Source: Oceanobacillus oncorhynchi (GTDB lineage Bacteria > Bacillota > Bacilli > Bacillales > Amphibacillaceae). From it: a stretch of 64,000 nt of DNA. Where the stretch lies: positions 372,001 to 436,000 of the forward strand of contig NZ_CDGG01000001.1 of the NCBI RefSeq assembly GCF_000821065.1. The letters run 5' to 3'. Positions 1 through 8,977 of the stretch are shown piece by piece (position 1 is the first letter of the stretch; each line of letters opens with the position of its first letter). Both the position numbers and the translations under genes were made by a program. The notes beneath the pieces were generated by a model, which saw only the letters and a list, made by a program, of their open reading frames with translations, did no database searches and was not told the origin of the DNA.

Positions 1-2
1 CG

Positions 3-389
3 CTGGGATGGAGCACGATTATTTACCTTGCTGCACTGGCAGGCGTGAACCCGGAATTACATGAGGCGGCTAAAGTAGATGGTGCGACACGGATGCAGCG
101 GATTACAAGGATTAATATTCCAAGTATTATGCCGACAATCGTTATCTTGTTTATTTTGAATATCGGTAATTTCATGCAAATCGGGTTTGAAAAGGTACTC
201 TTAATGCAGAATACGCTGAATTCAGAGACGTCGGACGTTATTCAAACCTTTGTATATGAGACAGGGATATTGGAAGGACAATACAGCTTTGCTGCCGCTG
301 TCGGGTTATTTGAGTCAGCTATTAATATCGTGCTTTTGATTACTGTGAACCAAATTGCACGGAAAGTTAGCGAGAACAGCCTATGGTAA
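3..389 (+). CDS. Carbohydrate ABC transporter permease, LplB/YteP type (5' truncated)
   Basis: Open from the window edge, so only the last 128 codons are present. The visible part begins inside the permease domain and carries the EAA loop (HEAAKVDGATRMQ) that docks on the ATPase, followed by two membrane segments. Family knowledge: LplB/YteP permeases pair with a YtcP-type partner to import oligosaccharides; that partner starts 15 bp downstream. A GTG at 45 would give a shorter protein, but the homologous frame clearly extends upstream of it. The substrate cannot be read from the sequence. Confidence 0.88.
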   Translation: MGWSTIIYLAALAGVNPELHEAAKVDGATRMQRITRINIPSIMPTIVILFILNIGNFMQIGFEKVLLMQNTLNSETSDVIQTFVYETGILEGQYSFAAAVGLFESAINIVLLITVNQIARKVSENSLW

Positions 390-404
390 GGAGGGAGATG
401 CGTG

Positions 405-1301
405 ATGTCCAGGTTCAGTTTGTCGGATAAAGCCTTTGACCGGCTTAATTTAATATTTGTTTTGCTTGTGACGTTAATCATTATTTATCCGTTGATATTT
501 GTGATTAGTGCGTCCATCAGTGATCCTCATGCTGTAAACACAGGGAAGATGTGGCTATGGCCGGTAGATTTGACGTTTGAGGGTTTCCAGCGTGTATTTC
601 AGAATGATGCGATTTGGACAGGATACAAAAACACCATTCTATATACAGCAGTCGGCGTCATTATTCACTTGTTTGTCCTCCTGCCGGCATCGTATGCGTT
701 ATCGCGGAAAGAATTAATGGGCAAAAAAGCCTGGCTTTGGTTTATCTTATTTACGATGCTATTCAATGGCGGATTAATTCCTACGTATTTGGTCGTCCGC
801 AATCTGCAGATGCTGGATACGATGTGGGCGATTGTGATTCCCGGAGTAGTCGGTGCCTGGTCGATTCTCGTAGCGCGGACCTTTTTTCAGCAGACGATTC
901 CCGATCAGCTGGTGGAAGCAGCTAAAATCGATGGAGCCAGTGATATTTATTTATTTTTTAAAGTCGTCTTGCCGTTATCGATGCCAATCATTGCTGTTAT
1001 GGCATTATTTCACGGCGTTGCGTTATGGAATCAATATTTCAATGCGCTGATTTATTTGCGGAGTGAAGATAAATTTCCGCTCCAACTTATCTTACGGCAA
1101 ATTCTCATCCTGAATGAAGTGAGTGCAGACAGTGCGTCCAGTGCTGCCGGAAGCGCGCAGTCCTTTGCAGATCAAATAAAGACAGCTTCCCTTGTGAAAT
1201 ATGCGGTGATTATCGTATCTGCACTGCCGCTGCTGATTGTTTACCCGTTCCTGCAGCGTTTCTTTGTAAAAGGAGTATTGATAGGGTCTGTGAAGGAATA
1301 A
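405..1301 (+). CDS. Carbohydrate ABC transporter permease, YtcP type
   Basis: About 298 residues with six predicted membrane helices and the binding-protein-dependent permease EAA motif (EAAKIDGASDIYLFF). N-terminal motif around DKAFDRLNLIF and the length fit the YtcP/YesQ family, the second permease of carbohydrate type-1 importers using an LplB/YteP partner. ATG 405 follows AAGGAGG (388-394); GTG 402 is an equally spaced alternative adding one residue. Co-transcribed with the truncated permease upstream and probably with the DUF624 gene downstream. The transported glycan is unknown. Confidence 0.9.
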   Translation: MSRFSLSDKAFDRLNLIFVLLVTLIIIYPLIFVISASISDPHAVNTGKMWLWPVDLTFEGFQRVFQNDAIWTGYKNTILYTAVGVIIHLFVLLPASYALSRKELMGKKAWLWFILFTMLFNGGLIPTYLVVRNLQMLDTMWAIVIPGVVGAWSILVARTFFQQTIPDQLVEAAKIDGASDIYLFFKVVLPLSMPIIAVMALFHGVALWNQYFNALIYLRSEDKFPLQLILRQILILNEVSADSASSAAGSAQSFADQIKTASLVKYAVIIVSALPLLIVYPFLQRFFVKGVLIGSVKE

Positions 1302-1332
1302 CAGTACACATACACAAAGGAAAGGAGAGGTA

Positions 1333-1950
1333 ATGATGGCAGAAGTAGCTCGCGGATATTATAGCGTTGCGATTTGGATAACACGTTTTGCTTATCTGAA
1401 TATATTATGGATTCTATTTACGATGGCAGGTCTTCTTTTCTTTGGAGTTATGCCTGCAACGGTCGCGATGTTCGCTGTTGTCCGCAAGTGGCAGCGGGGC
1501 GAGGAGGAAGTTCGGATGTTTGCAGTATTCTGGGAAATCTACCGGCAGGAATTTTGGAAAGCGAACGGTCTTGGTATTATATTGTTCGCGCTTGGCTACT
1601 TGTTTTCGGTACAATTTCAAATACTTGGTGCACAAAGCGCCTTAGTCTATCAAATGGCCCAATTTTCCGTTGTGATCGCCTTTGCGCTGCTGGCTGTATT
1701 CTTGGTTTATTTATTTCCGGTCTATGTCCATTTTAAGCTGCGAACCATACAGTACTTAAAATGGCCGCTAATTATTGCGATTGTTCATCCGATACTCACG
1801 GTATTTTTACTGGTTTGTATTGGTGCAGGCGGTTATTTAATATTTCAAGCATTTCCGGCAGTGCTTTTCTTTTTCGGAGGCAGCCTTTCCGCTTACTTGA
1901 TTACGTGGGGGGTGTCTAAAACATTTGCAAAGTATGAAGCGGCAGTCTAG
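1333..1950 (+). CDS. DUF624 (YesL-like) integral membrane protein
   Basis: 205 residues with about five hydrophobic segments; N-terminal region RFAYLNILWILFTMAGLLFF matches the YesL/DUF624 pattern. Members sit beside YtcP-type sugar transporters and glycan-degradation genes, and their biochemical role is unknown. ATGATG start after AAGGAGAGG; 31 bp behind the permease, so almost certainly the same transcript. Linkage suggests an accessory function in uptake, which is inference only. Confidence 0.82.
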   Translation: MMAEVARGYYSVAIWITRFAYLNILWILFTMAGLLFFGVMPATVAMFAVVRKWQRGEEEVRMFAVFWEIYRQEFWKANGLGIILFALGYLFSVQFQILGAQSALVYQMAQFSVVIAFALLAVFLVYLFPVYVHFKLRTIQYLKWPLIIAIVHPILTVFLLVCIGAGGYLIFQAFPAVLFFFGGSLSAYLITWGVSKTFAKYEAAV

Positions 1951-2046
1951 AAATAATAAAATAGATAAAACGAAGCGTCATGAAGCGGGAGTTTTACAGG
2001 CGGTTTTCCGTGATAAAAGAAAAGCATGGACAGAGGGGGACGGGCG

Positions 2047-3165
2047 ATGGTACAGGTGATTAAAAATGCATTACTTACGAATGGGCAAAAGGCAGATATT
2101 TTAATTGAAAATGGGCGAATCAAGGATGTTGTCGCAGATGCAGGCAGCTTTTATCCAGTTCTGGCAGATGCAGAAGGGATGTATGTTTCGCCTGGGTGGA
2201 TTGATCTACATACACATGCTTTTCCAAAATATAAGCCTTATTGCGCTGTCCCTGATAAAATTGGTTATCAAACAGGAGTAACCACTGTAGTCGATGCGGG
2301 AAGCAGCGGAGCAGATACGATAGAGGAATTCCACCAGATTGCAAAAGCGGCAAAAACCAGAGTGCTTGCTTTTCTGAATATCTCAAGGATTGGTTTAAAA
2401 CAAATGGATGAATTAGCAGATATAAATAATATTTCCTGGAACGCAATACAAAATACGGCAGCTGATTATCCTTTTTTCATTATTGGGTTAAAAGCGAGGA
2501 TGAGTGCCAGCGTGGTGGGGGATAATGGGTTAAAACCGCTGCAACTGGCAGTAAAGTACAGCAAAGCGCTCAGGAAGCCGCTCATGGTCCATGTAGGCAG
2601 CGCCCCGCCCATGCTGGAGGAGATACTGCCTTTGTTAAAGAAAGGGGATATTCTCACACACTGTTATCATGGGAAACACGCCAATCATATTCTAAAGCCT
2701 GGAGGAGAAGTTGCCTCGGCTTTAGCGGAAGCCGTCCAAAGAGGTATCTATCTTGATGTAGGGCATGGGAAATCAAGCTTTTCCTTTTCTGTAGCCAAAA
2801 AAGCAATGGAATCAGGAATATCTTTTGATACAATCAGTACGGATATTTATGAGGAAAATCAAATAAATGGCCCCGTGTACAGCATAGCAGCAACATTGAC
2901 GAAATTCCTGGCATTGGGTTATTCATTGGAAGCGGTTATCCGTGCGGTAACAGAAATCCCGGCACAGGTTTTAAAGCAGCCGAAGCTAGGTAATTTTCAC
3001 CGCGGTTCTTATGCAGAATTTACTTTTTTTACTGTCGAGCATCAACAAAAAACGCTGGTTGACTCGATGGGAAATGAAATCATCACAAACCAGGTGATTA
3101 AACCGCAGGCTGTTTATCTCGGTAATGAATATATTGAATTGGAAAAGCATTATTCCTATGAATAG
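2047..3165 (+). CDS. Amidohydrolase/deacetylase-family metallohydrolase (EF_0837-like)
   Basis: 372 residues from ATG 2047, preferred over ATG 2026 because GAGGGGGA lies 6 bp upstream. Amidohydrolase signatures: HxH metal site DLHTHAF (H55, H57), probable carboxylated Lys in GLKARMS, later His in MVHVGSAPP and DILTHCYHG, and Asp in TISTDIY. It resembles the EF_0837/AHA_3915 group, related to dihydroorotase and aminoacylases. That group is often linked to amino-sugar or sugar-acid catabolism, which fits the sugar importer upstream and UTRA-type GntR regulator downstream. The actual substrate is unknown. Confidence 0.8.
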   Translation: MVQVIKNALLTNGQKADILIENGRIKDVVADAGSFYPVLADAEGMYVSPGWIDLHTHAFPKYKPYCAVPDKIGYQTGVTTVVDAGSSGADTIEEFHQIAKAAKTRVLAFLNISRIGLKQMDELADINNISWNAIQNTAADYPFFIIGLKARMSASVVGDNGLKPLQLAVKYSKALRKPLMVHVGSAPPMLEEILPLLKKGDILTHCYHGKHANHILKPGGEVASALAEAVQRGIYLDVGHGKSSFSFSVAKKAMESGISFDTISTDIYEENQINGPVYSIAATLTKFLALGYSLEAVIRAVTEIPAQVLKQPKLGNFHRGSYAEFTFFTVEHQQKTLVDSMGNEIITNQVIKPQAVYLGNEYIELEKHYSYE

Positions 3166-3192
3166 CAGGGGGAAGGGACCCCTTTCCGGTTG

Positions 3193-3207
3193 ACTACAAA
3201 TTTTAGT
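3193..3207. promoter_or_regulatory. Possible operator upstream of the GntR gene
   Basis: ACTACAAATTTTAGT is a 15-bp palindrome with one mismatched pair, 18 bp upstream of a consensus -10 hexamer (TATAAT, 3225-3230). Position suggests autoregulation by the downstream GntR protein. No second copy was noted, so this is tentative. Confidence 0.35.
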
Positions 3208-3345
3208 ATGAGCAGGATTCTTGGTATAATAAGAAAGTAGAAAAAGATATAACAAGCATGGGCATGCGTTCATCAGGAGATACAGTGTGAAAGTAAGGGG
3301 AATGACGGGCACGCATACAGTGGATTTGGATATAGAAAGGTAGAG

Positions 3346-4059
3346 ATGACAATGAAGCTAAATTTAAGACAGGGATCCTTATACTTACAGGTGAAGGAGA
3401 TATTGAAGGAACGAATAATTAACGGACAATATCCCAAAAACAGCTTAATTCCTTCTGAACCGGAATTAGAAAAAGAATTCGAAGTGAGTAAAATTACGAT
3501 TCGCCGGGCGGTGGAACAATTAGCTCAGGAAGGATATGTGGAGAAAAAAAGCGGCATTGGGACGACAGTACTGGCGAACCAGGCTGTTTCGAAGCTTTCC
3601 AAAGGACAGCGTTTTTCTGAATATCTGATTGGGGAAGGTCATCAATTAGGTAAAAAGCTGATCGAGGTGGAAAAAGTAGACGCTATCCTGCCTGCTATCC
3701 ATGATTTAGCTGGGGAAGGCGCTTATTGTGTAGAACGTCTCTATACATTAGACGATAAGCCCTACATTCATTTCAGGCATTATATTCCATCATCGATTTC
3801 CCTGCCAAATGATCCCAATGTCTTTGTCAATTCATTATACGATATGCTCTATCAGGAGGGAATCCGCTTCTTTCGGTTCAAGGATGAATTCAGCGTGGCT
3901 ATCCCGGAGCCGGCTGTTGCAGAGATGCTGGAAATGGAGCTGCAGCCGTTACTGCAGCGGGAACGTTTTTCTTATGACGAGCGTGACAGGCTGGTAGAAT
4001 ATTCGGTTGCTTATTACCGGACAGATATCCATAAGTATATTGTTAATTTTAATGTATAG
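3346..4059 (+). CDS. GntR-family regulator, HutC/UTRA subfamily
   Basis: 237 residues: N-terminal winged helix (about 8-72; SEPELEKEFEVSKITIRRAV, then the QEGYVEKKSGIGTTV wing) and a UTRA effector domain (about 90-235). UTRA regulators bind phosphosugars or similar ligands; B. subtilis NagR (YvoA) is a family example. It closes a sugar-uptake/amidohydrolase cluster and is the obvious local regulator. The 180-bp upstream gap with TATAAT suggests its own promoter. Start ATG 3346 follows AAAGG; ATG 3352 is possible. A strong terminator follows. Confidence 0.88.
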   Translation: MTMKLNLRQGSLYLQVKEILKERIINGQYPKNSLIPSEPELEKEFEVSKITIRRAVEQLAQEGYVEKKSGIGTTVLANQAVSKLSKGQRFSEYLIGEGHQLGKKLIEVEKVDAILPAIHDLAGEGAYCVERLYTLDDKPYIHFRHYIPSSISLPNDPNVFVNSLYDMLYQEGIRFFRFKDEFSVAIPEPAVAEMLEMELQPLLQRERFSYDERDRLVEYSVAYYRTDIHKYIVNFNV

Positions 4060-4061
4060 CG

Positions 4062-4091
4062 AAAAGCGTACCTGAAGTAAGGTACGCTTTT
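4062..4091 (+). terminator. Intrinsic terminator of the GntR gene
   Basis: Perfect 12-bp stem AAAAGCGTACCT / AGGTACGCTTTT with a 6-nt loop, right after the stop codon. The A/T ends of the stem make it usable in both directions, also for the convergent DUF488 gene. Confidence 0.85.
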
Positions 4092-4106
4092 GCTGTGCTT
4101 ATAGCA

Positions 4107-4469
4107 TTATTTTGGGAGTTTGCTTTCCAGTACTTCCTTTAATACAAGGGCATGATTGTGTTCTTTATCTTTGGCAGCATACAATAAAATAAGTGTCTGC
4201 TGCTTTTGCAGTTTCTGGAGTTCAGCTAATTTCTTTAATTTTTCATCATCATTTAGCAGTTCTTTTTTATATGCTGATTTAAAATCTGCAAATTTTTCAG
4301 GGTCATGGTTAAACCATTTTCGTAATTCTGGCGTAGGTGTTACTTCTTTGGCCCAATCATCGAGCTCTGCGTCTTTTTTGGAAATTCCCCGCGGCCAGAC
4401 TAAGTCCACTAATACACGATATCCAGAGTCGTTAGATTTTTCATAGATACGTTGCAGTTTGATAGACAT
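4107..4469 (-). CDS. DUF488 family protein (YeaO-like)
   Basis: 120 residues. The N-terminal pattern LQRIYEKSNDSGYRVLVDLV, followed by WPRGISK and ELRKWFNHDPEKFADFKSAY, is characteristic of the short DUF488/YeaO group. Biochemical function is not established. Convergent with the GntR gene and separated from the surface-protein gene by about 160 bp containing no other gene, so probably transcribed alone. Confidence 0.85.
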   Translation of the reverse strand: MSIKLQRIYEKSNDSGYRVLVDLVWPRGISKKDAELDDWAKEVTPTPELRKWFNHDPEKFADFKSAYKKELLNDDEKLKKLAELQKLQKQQTLILLYAAKDKEHNHALVLKEVLESKLPK

Positions 4470-4630
4470 TGATTATTCCGCCTTTCCAACCAGTTGATTT
4501 CTCTTTAAGTTTATCATTTATGCGATTTGGTTTCTATGGATTGGTTCAGGCTGGAATAATTATATCTCAACCGCACTTAAGAATAAGCAAATATATCTTA
4601 CTTTTTTAATGTGCAAATGTTGATTAATAT

Positions 4631-6035
4631 TTATACGGTTTGCTTGCGCCTTCTTGCTAAAAACAGCAGGAACCCGCCTGCTGCAATAAATGCCAGTCCC
4701 CAGATTCCTTTTTCTGCATAATTAGAAGCAGTATCAGGGAGCTTTTCCTTTTTATCCCTATCGCTTTCAACTGTTGAGGCTGCTTCCATGTCCACGTCAG
4801 CTTCCGCTGTTTTTGGAGATTCCTTCACATAAGAAGTCTCCTCTGTTGCCGGAGGTTCCTGCTTCCTTTTGAATCGCATTTCCAGTATCTATAATCGTAT
4901 CAGCGTCAACTATTTCCCCGGAAATAATCAAGTCAGCAAGAAAGTCTCCTTGCAGGTTATAAATATTCGCCTTCAAGTCCGTATTTTCGAGCTTTGTTAA
5001 GCTGAATAGTGTCTGCAGGGTGATCGGCTCTTCTCCTTCGTCTGTAACAAGAACAAATTCTACATGGAACTGAAAGATATCAATCAATTCATGGAAAATA
5101 GATAATAGCTCCGTAACTTGTCCAGGCGTTAATTCTGTCGCTTTCTCAAAATCGGAAAAAGCCATCATGCGTTCTGCTAAATTGAGCATTCTAGCAATTG
5201 TTTCATCACTGGTGATGTCTGGAATACTCCGAATATGCTCTTCCAAACGAAGCAGTTCATCCTCTGTTAAATCGAACTCCTCCATAAAAAAGCTTAAATC
5301 AAAGAAATCCTCCTCCCAAATAATTTCGCCGTCTAAATCGTTGAATAAATCATCTAAGAAAACATAGCTATGGATGTCTAGCCCGTTATCAGAGATAAGC
5401 TGCAGAACATCTTCTGTGGCCATTTCAAAATAAGGACCGACATTGCTCAAATCTTTATGGATGATTTCTCCTAAAAAGTCGGACAGCTCGTCGACCGTCT
5501 TAAAATCATTTAACTCAGATCCGTAAAGAGCTAATGCATTTTCAACATGGTCAGGAGTGACCTGAAAGCCCCGGATTGCTGTTGCTTCGGCCAGATAATC
5601 TGCAAGTTTTTGGTCAAAATCAGGCTCTCTGGGTGTTAAATTGTATAAGTAATAGTCCGTGTTCATATAAAGATCATCTAAAAAAATATAATCCTCTAAG
5701 GTTTCGCCAAACTCAGCCAGGGTTGCCCGGAGGGTACTCTGGTCAATATTATAATCACTATAAATCTGTTTTAAATTGTTACCATCTTGATGGATGACCT
5801 CTCCTAAGAAGTCTTTTAAATCGGTGACGGTATCAAAGTCCTCTAGATAGAAATCATAAAGCGACAACGAAAATGTGATATCCTCTTTGGTAACTGTAAA
5901 GCCGCGCACTTCACTAATTTCCGTTAAATAATTCTCCAAATCTTTTTGAAAGCTGTTTGATTGCGCATCTGCAGTCCCAGGTAAAACGACAAACAAAAAT
6001 AAGAATAATGCAAAAATTTGTGTCGATTTCCTCAT
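4631..6035 (-). pseudogene. Processed acidic surface protein with LPXTA sorting signal, split by a frameshift
   Basis: The N-terminal piece (6035 to 4797) has a signal peptide (about 24 residues, TADA|QS), then two about 100-residue acidic repeats, each with an FLGEIIH-like core and a FLDDL ending. Before completing a cell-wall anchor it runs into an out-of-frame tail. The missing C-terminus lies in the overlapping +1 frame (4879 to 4631): acidic linker, LPDTAS sorting motif, hydrophobic segment and RRRK tail. The frames meet near 4866-4890, where an A4 run is a plausible slip site. This layout matches the Bacillaceae 'processed acidic surface protein' family, anchored by an LPXTA-type sortase. 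A sequencing error, true mutation or recoding cannot be separated here. Confidence 0.75.
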
Positions 6036-6217
6036 TTCTTCTCCTCTTTTCGATTAAAATAACTAGCTCAATGAGAAAATTATAGCCTTGAAATCCCTTT
6101 CTGGCAATCTATTTTTTGAAATATTTTTCAAATTTAAAAAGTATAGAGATTTCACACTGTCAAAAGAAGGATTACATCAGGAAACGTTTACAAAATATAA
6201 AGGTTATGTCACTATAT

Positions 6218-6227
6218 TAGTATACAA
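6218..6227. promoter_or_regulatory. Possible GntR (FCD) operator
   Basis: TAGTATACAA, a near-palindrome around GTATAC of the kind many FCD-type GntR regulators bind, lies 33 bp upstream of the regulator's start in the divergent gap with the surface-protein gene. Autoregulation is inferred from position. Confidence 0.35.
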
Positions 6228-6259
6228 GTATTCATCGATTGATAAAGGAGATATGCCGC

Positions 6260-6982
6260 ATGAAGACATTTTATCCGAAGAAACAGCTGAGTAAGGAATC
6301 TAAGGGTGAGCAAGTGCTTGCAGAATTAAGAATGAGGATTATTTCCCGCGAAGTCAAGGCAGGAACGGTACTATCAGAAAATCAACTGGGGGCTTTATTT
6401 GATGTCAGCCGCTCTCCGGTGCGAGAAGCACTGCGTGTGCTGGCCAGTGAAAATCTTGTGCGATCCGAGCGGATGGGTGCAGTTGTTGTCGGTATCTCTG
6501 AAAAAAATATTGAAGAAATTTATGATGTCCGCTTAATGGTGGAATCCTTTACGTTTGAACGTCTATTGAAAATGCAGACAGATGCACTGGTTCAAGAATT
6601 AAGGAAAACGTTAGAGATGATGGAAATTGCAATCAAATACAAAGATGTAGATCAATTTTCTTTTCTAGATCTGGAATTTCACGAAACGGTTATTAAATAC
6701 ATTGACCATCATCATATTATGATGCTGTGGACGAATTTAAGACCTGTTTTGGAATGCCTGATTATTTTATCGATGCGCTACCGGATGATAACGGATGAAA
6801 AAGATTTTGAACGTGTTCTTTATAACCATGAGCTTATCGTGGAAGCCATTGATAAAAAGGAAAAGAATTTAGTGGACCTGGCTTTTGAGAGAAACTTTCA
6901 TGATGTGCACAATCAAGTAGAACCTATCTGGACAGAGGAAGAGATGATGAAGACGGTAAGAGAATATAGTGCAAAAGAATAG
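6260..6982 (+). CDS. GntR-family regulator, FadR/FCD subfamily
   Basis: 240 residues. Winged helix about 15-80 (SENQLGALFDVSRSPVREAL, a textbook GntR recognition helix), then an all-helical FCD ligand domain with metal-site-like Asp/His positions (SFLDLEFHETVI). FCD regulators answer to organic or sugar acids. ATG 6260 has AAGGAG 9 bp upstream; the in-frame ATG 6239 lacks a ribosome site. No catabolic operon is adjacent, so its target may be itself, the divergent surface-protein gene, or something outside the window. Confidence 0.87.
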   Translation: MKTFYPKKQLSKESKGEQVLAELRMRIISREVKAGTVLSENQLGALFDVSRSPVREALRVLASENLVRSERMGAVVVGISEKNIEEIYDVRLMVESFTFERLLKMQTDALVQELRKTLEMMEIAIKYKDVDQFSFLDLEFHETVIKYIDHHHIMMLWTNLRPVLECLIILSMRYRMITDEKDFERVLYNHELIVEAIDKKEKNLVDLAFERNFHDVHNQVEPIWTEEEMMKTVREYSAKE

Positions 6983-7018
6983 GCAGCAAGCTATTTTAAT
7001 ATAAAATAGCTTGCTGCC
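6982..7018. terminator. Bidirectional terminator
   Basis: Perfect 17-bp stem beginning GGCAGCAAGCTATTTTA with a 3-nt loop, between the convergent GntR and hrtA-like genes. Confidence 0.88.
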
Positions 7019-7025
7019 ATTATCT

Positions 7026-7715
7026 TCAAATTGTTTTATCTTGGACGATTTTTCCATCTTGCATTTCAATGATATGATCGGCAAAGGTCAACATGTCCAT
7101 ATCATGTGTAACCATTAAAACCGTAATATTTCGTTCCTTTGCGAGCCTTTGGATAAGTGTCATTACTTCTTTAGAGCGTTTGGAATCAAGGCTGGCAGTA
7201 GGCTCATCGGCAAAAAGCATTTTAGGGCTGTGAATAATCGCTCTTGCTACAGCGATGCGCTGCTTTTCTCCTCCAGATAAAGAGGCCGGATAAGCATCTT
7301 TTCGTTTCCACATATCGACCAGTTCTAAAATCTCTCTGATTTCCTTTTTCTGCGTTTGCTTGGAAAGAGGGGTTTCCGCAGTCTCCAGCATCAGAGACAG
7401 TTGTTCCTGGACGGTTAAAAAGGGAACCAGATGCGCAAATTGAAAAATAAACCCAAACTGTTTCGCCCGAATTTGACGGAGCTCTTCCCTTCGCATCGAT
7501 GTCAGCTGTTGCTGCTCGAAGGAAATCTGCCCATCAGATGCTGTCTGCAATCCTGCTGCAATGGTCAGCAGGGTACTCTTGCCTGAACCGGAAGCACCGG
7601 TTAAGGCAGTAATTTTTCCTTCTGGCAGGGTAACATCAATCCCTTTTAATATCTCTTCTTTCACCTCTCCGTGAGTAAATGTTTTTTGCACGTTTTTTAT
7701 CGTAAATAAACTCAT
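7026..7715 (-). CDS. hrtA: HrtA-like haem-efflux ABC transporter ATPase
   Basis: 229 residues with Walker A GASGSGKST, Q-loop in FIFQFAHLVPF, signature LSGGEKQR, Walker B MLFADEPTA and switch His in MVTHDMD. Belongs to the MacB/LolD-type ATPases; together with the partner permease, the HssR-type repeat upstream and HssRS nearby it fits HrtA of the HrtAB haem-detoxification pump. The start MSLFTIKNV uses AAGGAGAG; a longer in-frame extension would run into hrtB. One base separates it from the hrtB stop, so the two are translationally linked. Confidence 0.82.
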   Translation of the reverse strand: MSLFTIKNVQKTFTHGEVKEEILKGIDVTLPEGKITALTGASGSGKSTLLTIAAGLQTASDGQISFEQQQLTSMRREELRQIRAKQFGFIFQFAHLVPFLTVQEQLSLMLETAETPLSKQTQKKEIREILELVDMWKRKDAYPASLSGGEKQRIAVARAIIHSPKMLFADEPTASLDSKRSKEVMTLIQRLAKERNITVLMVTHDMDMLTFADHIIEMQDGKIVQDKTI

Positions 7716-7716
7716 T

Positions 7717-8745
7717 TTACATCTCTCCTTGCTGTATAGCCTGCATTGGCTCGACACGCTTAATTTGAATCCCGGACAACGTGGCTCCGATAAATCCAAT
7801 GATGATAAAAACGAGAGAGAGCAGTCCTGTTGCCTGCCATGTTAAATGAAAAGGCATTCCGCTTGGCGCCAGTACTTGGAAAGTCTGGCTAATGACAATA
7901 GATAAAATCAGCGAGATCACAGAGATGATAAGCATCTGCGCCCACATCATTTGAAACAGCTTTCCTGTCTTAACACCTAATGCCTTTAATATGCCGTAAA
8001 TACCCAGCTTTTGAACGTTGATCATATAGAAAAAGATGGCAAACAACATCCCGCTGATAACCAGCAGGAAGATGACAATCATATTCAGTGACATCTGTTC
8101 GGCACTGTAGCTCGGGATCGTATTTAAAAATTCACTATTTGAAAAAGCCTGCAGATTTTCGAAGGCTGGTGCATCCCCCGTGATAAATGCGAGCTGCATC
8201 GAGTCGGTATGGAAGAACGTTTGAAAATCATCCGGGTTGATAAATGCCGCCGGTGAGTGACTGTATTTTTCATGTTCTACAAATCCTGCTACCGTCAATG
8301 TCTGTTCCCACTGTTCATTTGTTATTTCATCTCCTACCGCGATTCCTTCTTCTTCCAGTGATGCATCTAAAATAACATCGCCAGCGTTGACCTCTGGAAA
8401 ATAGGTGCTGTCCGTTGCTGCTACATAAGCAACGCTGCGCTGTTTATCTGCAGTGTCGATAAAATTCCCAATCTGGATTGAGAAAAACGTGGTCTCAGGC
8501 TGTTCTTCTGTTATTTCTTGCTGCTGCTCTTCTGACAGACTGGAGAAGCTGTAGGTTTCGTCTGCTTCTTCCTCCATATAAAACGTCCCGCCCGGCAAAT
8601 TTTTAATCAGTGAAGCATTGTCCTGCGAGAGCCCATTTGCCAGGCCGGATATAATAAAAGTTAATAAGCTGATTAAAAAAACAATCGAGCCCAGGATGGT
8701 ATAACGTAATTTATTTTTCTTCATTTCTTTCCATGCCATTTTCAT
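7717..8745 (-). CDS. hrtB: HrtB-like FtsX-family ABC permease
   Basis: 342 residues: one N-terminal membrane helix (about 15-38, ending ISGLANGLSQDN), a large acidic extracytoplasmic domain (about 40-215), and three C-terminal helices carrying the FtsX domain. This is the HrtB/DevC layout, and NKLRYTILGSIVFLISLL plus ISGLANGL resemble staphylococcal HrtB. HrtB is thought to pass haem from the membrane outward. The HssR-type repeat 50 bp upstream supports haem-stress control. A paralogous pair lies at 52737-54500. Confidence 0.8.
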   Translation of the reverse strand: MKMAWKEMKKNKLRYTILGSIVFLISLLTFIISGLANGLSQDNASLIKNLPGGTFYMEEEADETYSFSSLSEEQQQEITEEQPETTFFSIQIGNFIDTADKQRSVAYVAATDSTYFPEVNAGDVILDASLEEEGIAVGDEITNEQWEQTLTVAGFVEHEKYSHSPAAFINPDDFQTFFHTDSMQLAFITGDAPAFENLQAFSNSEFLNTIPSYSAEQMSLNMIVIFLLVISGMLFAIFFYMINVQKLGIYGILKALGVKTGKLFQMMWAQMLIISVISLILSIVISQTFQVLAPSGMPFHLTWQATGLLSLVFIIIGFIGATLSGIQIKRVEPMQAIQQGEM

Positions 8746-8794
8746 CTTGCTCTAACCTCCTGAATGTTTCGTATATCCAGAAGTATATAGGGCG

Positions 8795-8814
8795 AATATG
8801 AACGCAATATGAAC
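8795..8814 (-). promoter_or_regulatory. HssR-type direct repeat controlling hrtBA
   Basis: On the minus strand two perfect copies of GTTCATATT are separated by GC, identical to the GTTCATATT-NN-GTTCATATT target described for staphylococcal HssR upstream of hrtAB. It ends 50 bp before the hrtB ATG, with AT-rich -10-like sequence (TATACT) between. A related repeat precedes the gene at 13733-14122. Confidence 0.85.
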
Positions 8815-8977
8815 AGGAAATGTCAACAGAGGTGTTGCAAGTATTATAGGAGGGAAATAAAAAAGCCGATTTCTGTCACTTAAGTTTGAATGGAAAGATT
8901 CAAAATAAATGAAAGAATATCGACTATGTTTCATAATCTATGGAATTAATTAGCTGCGAAACGATTTACATAAACAA

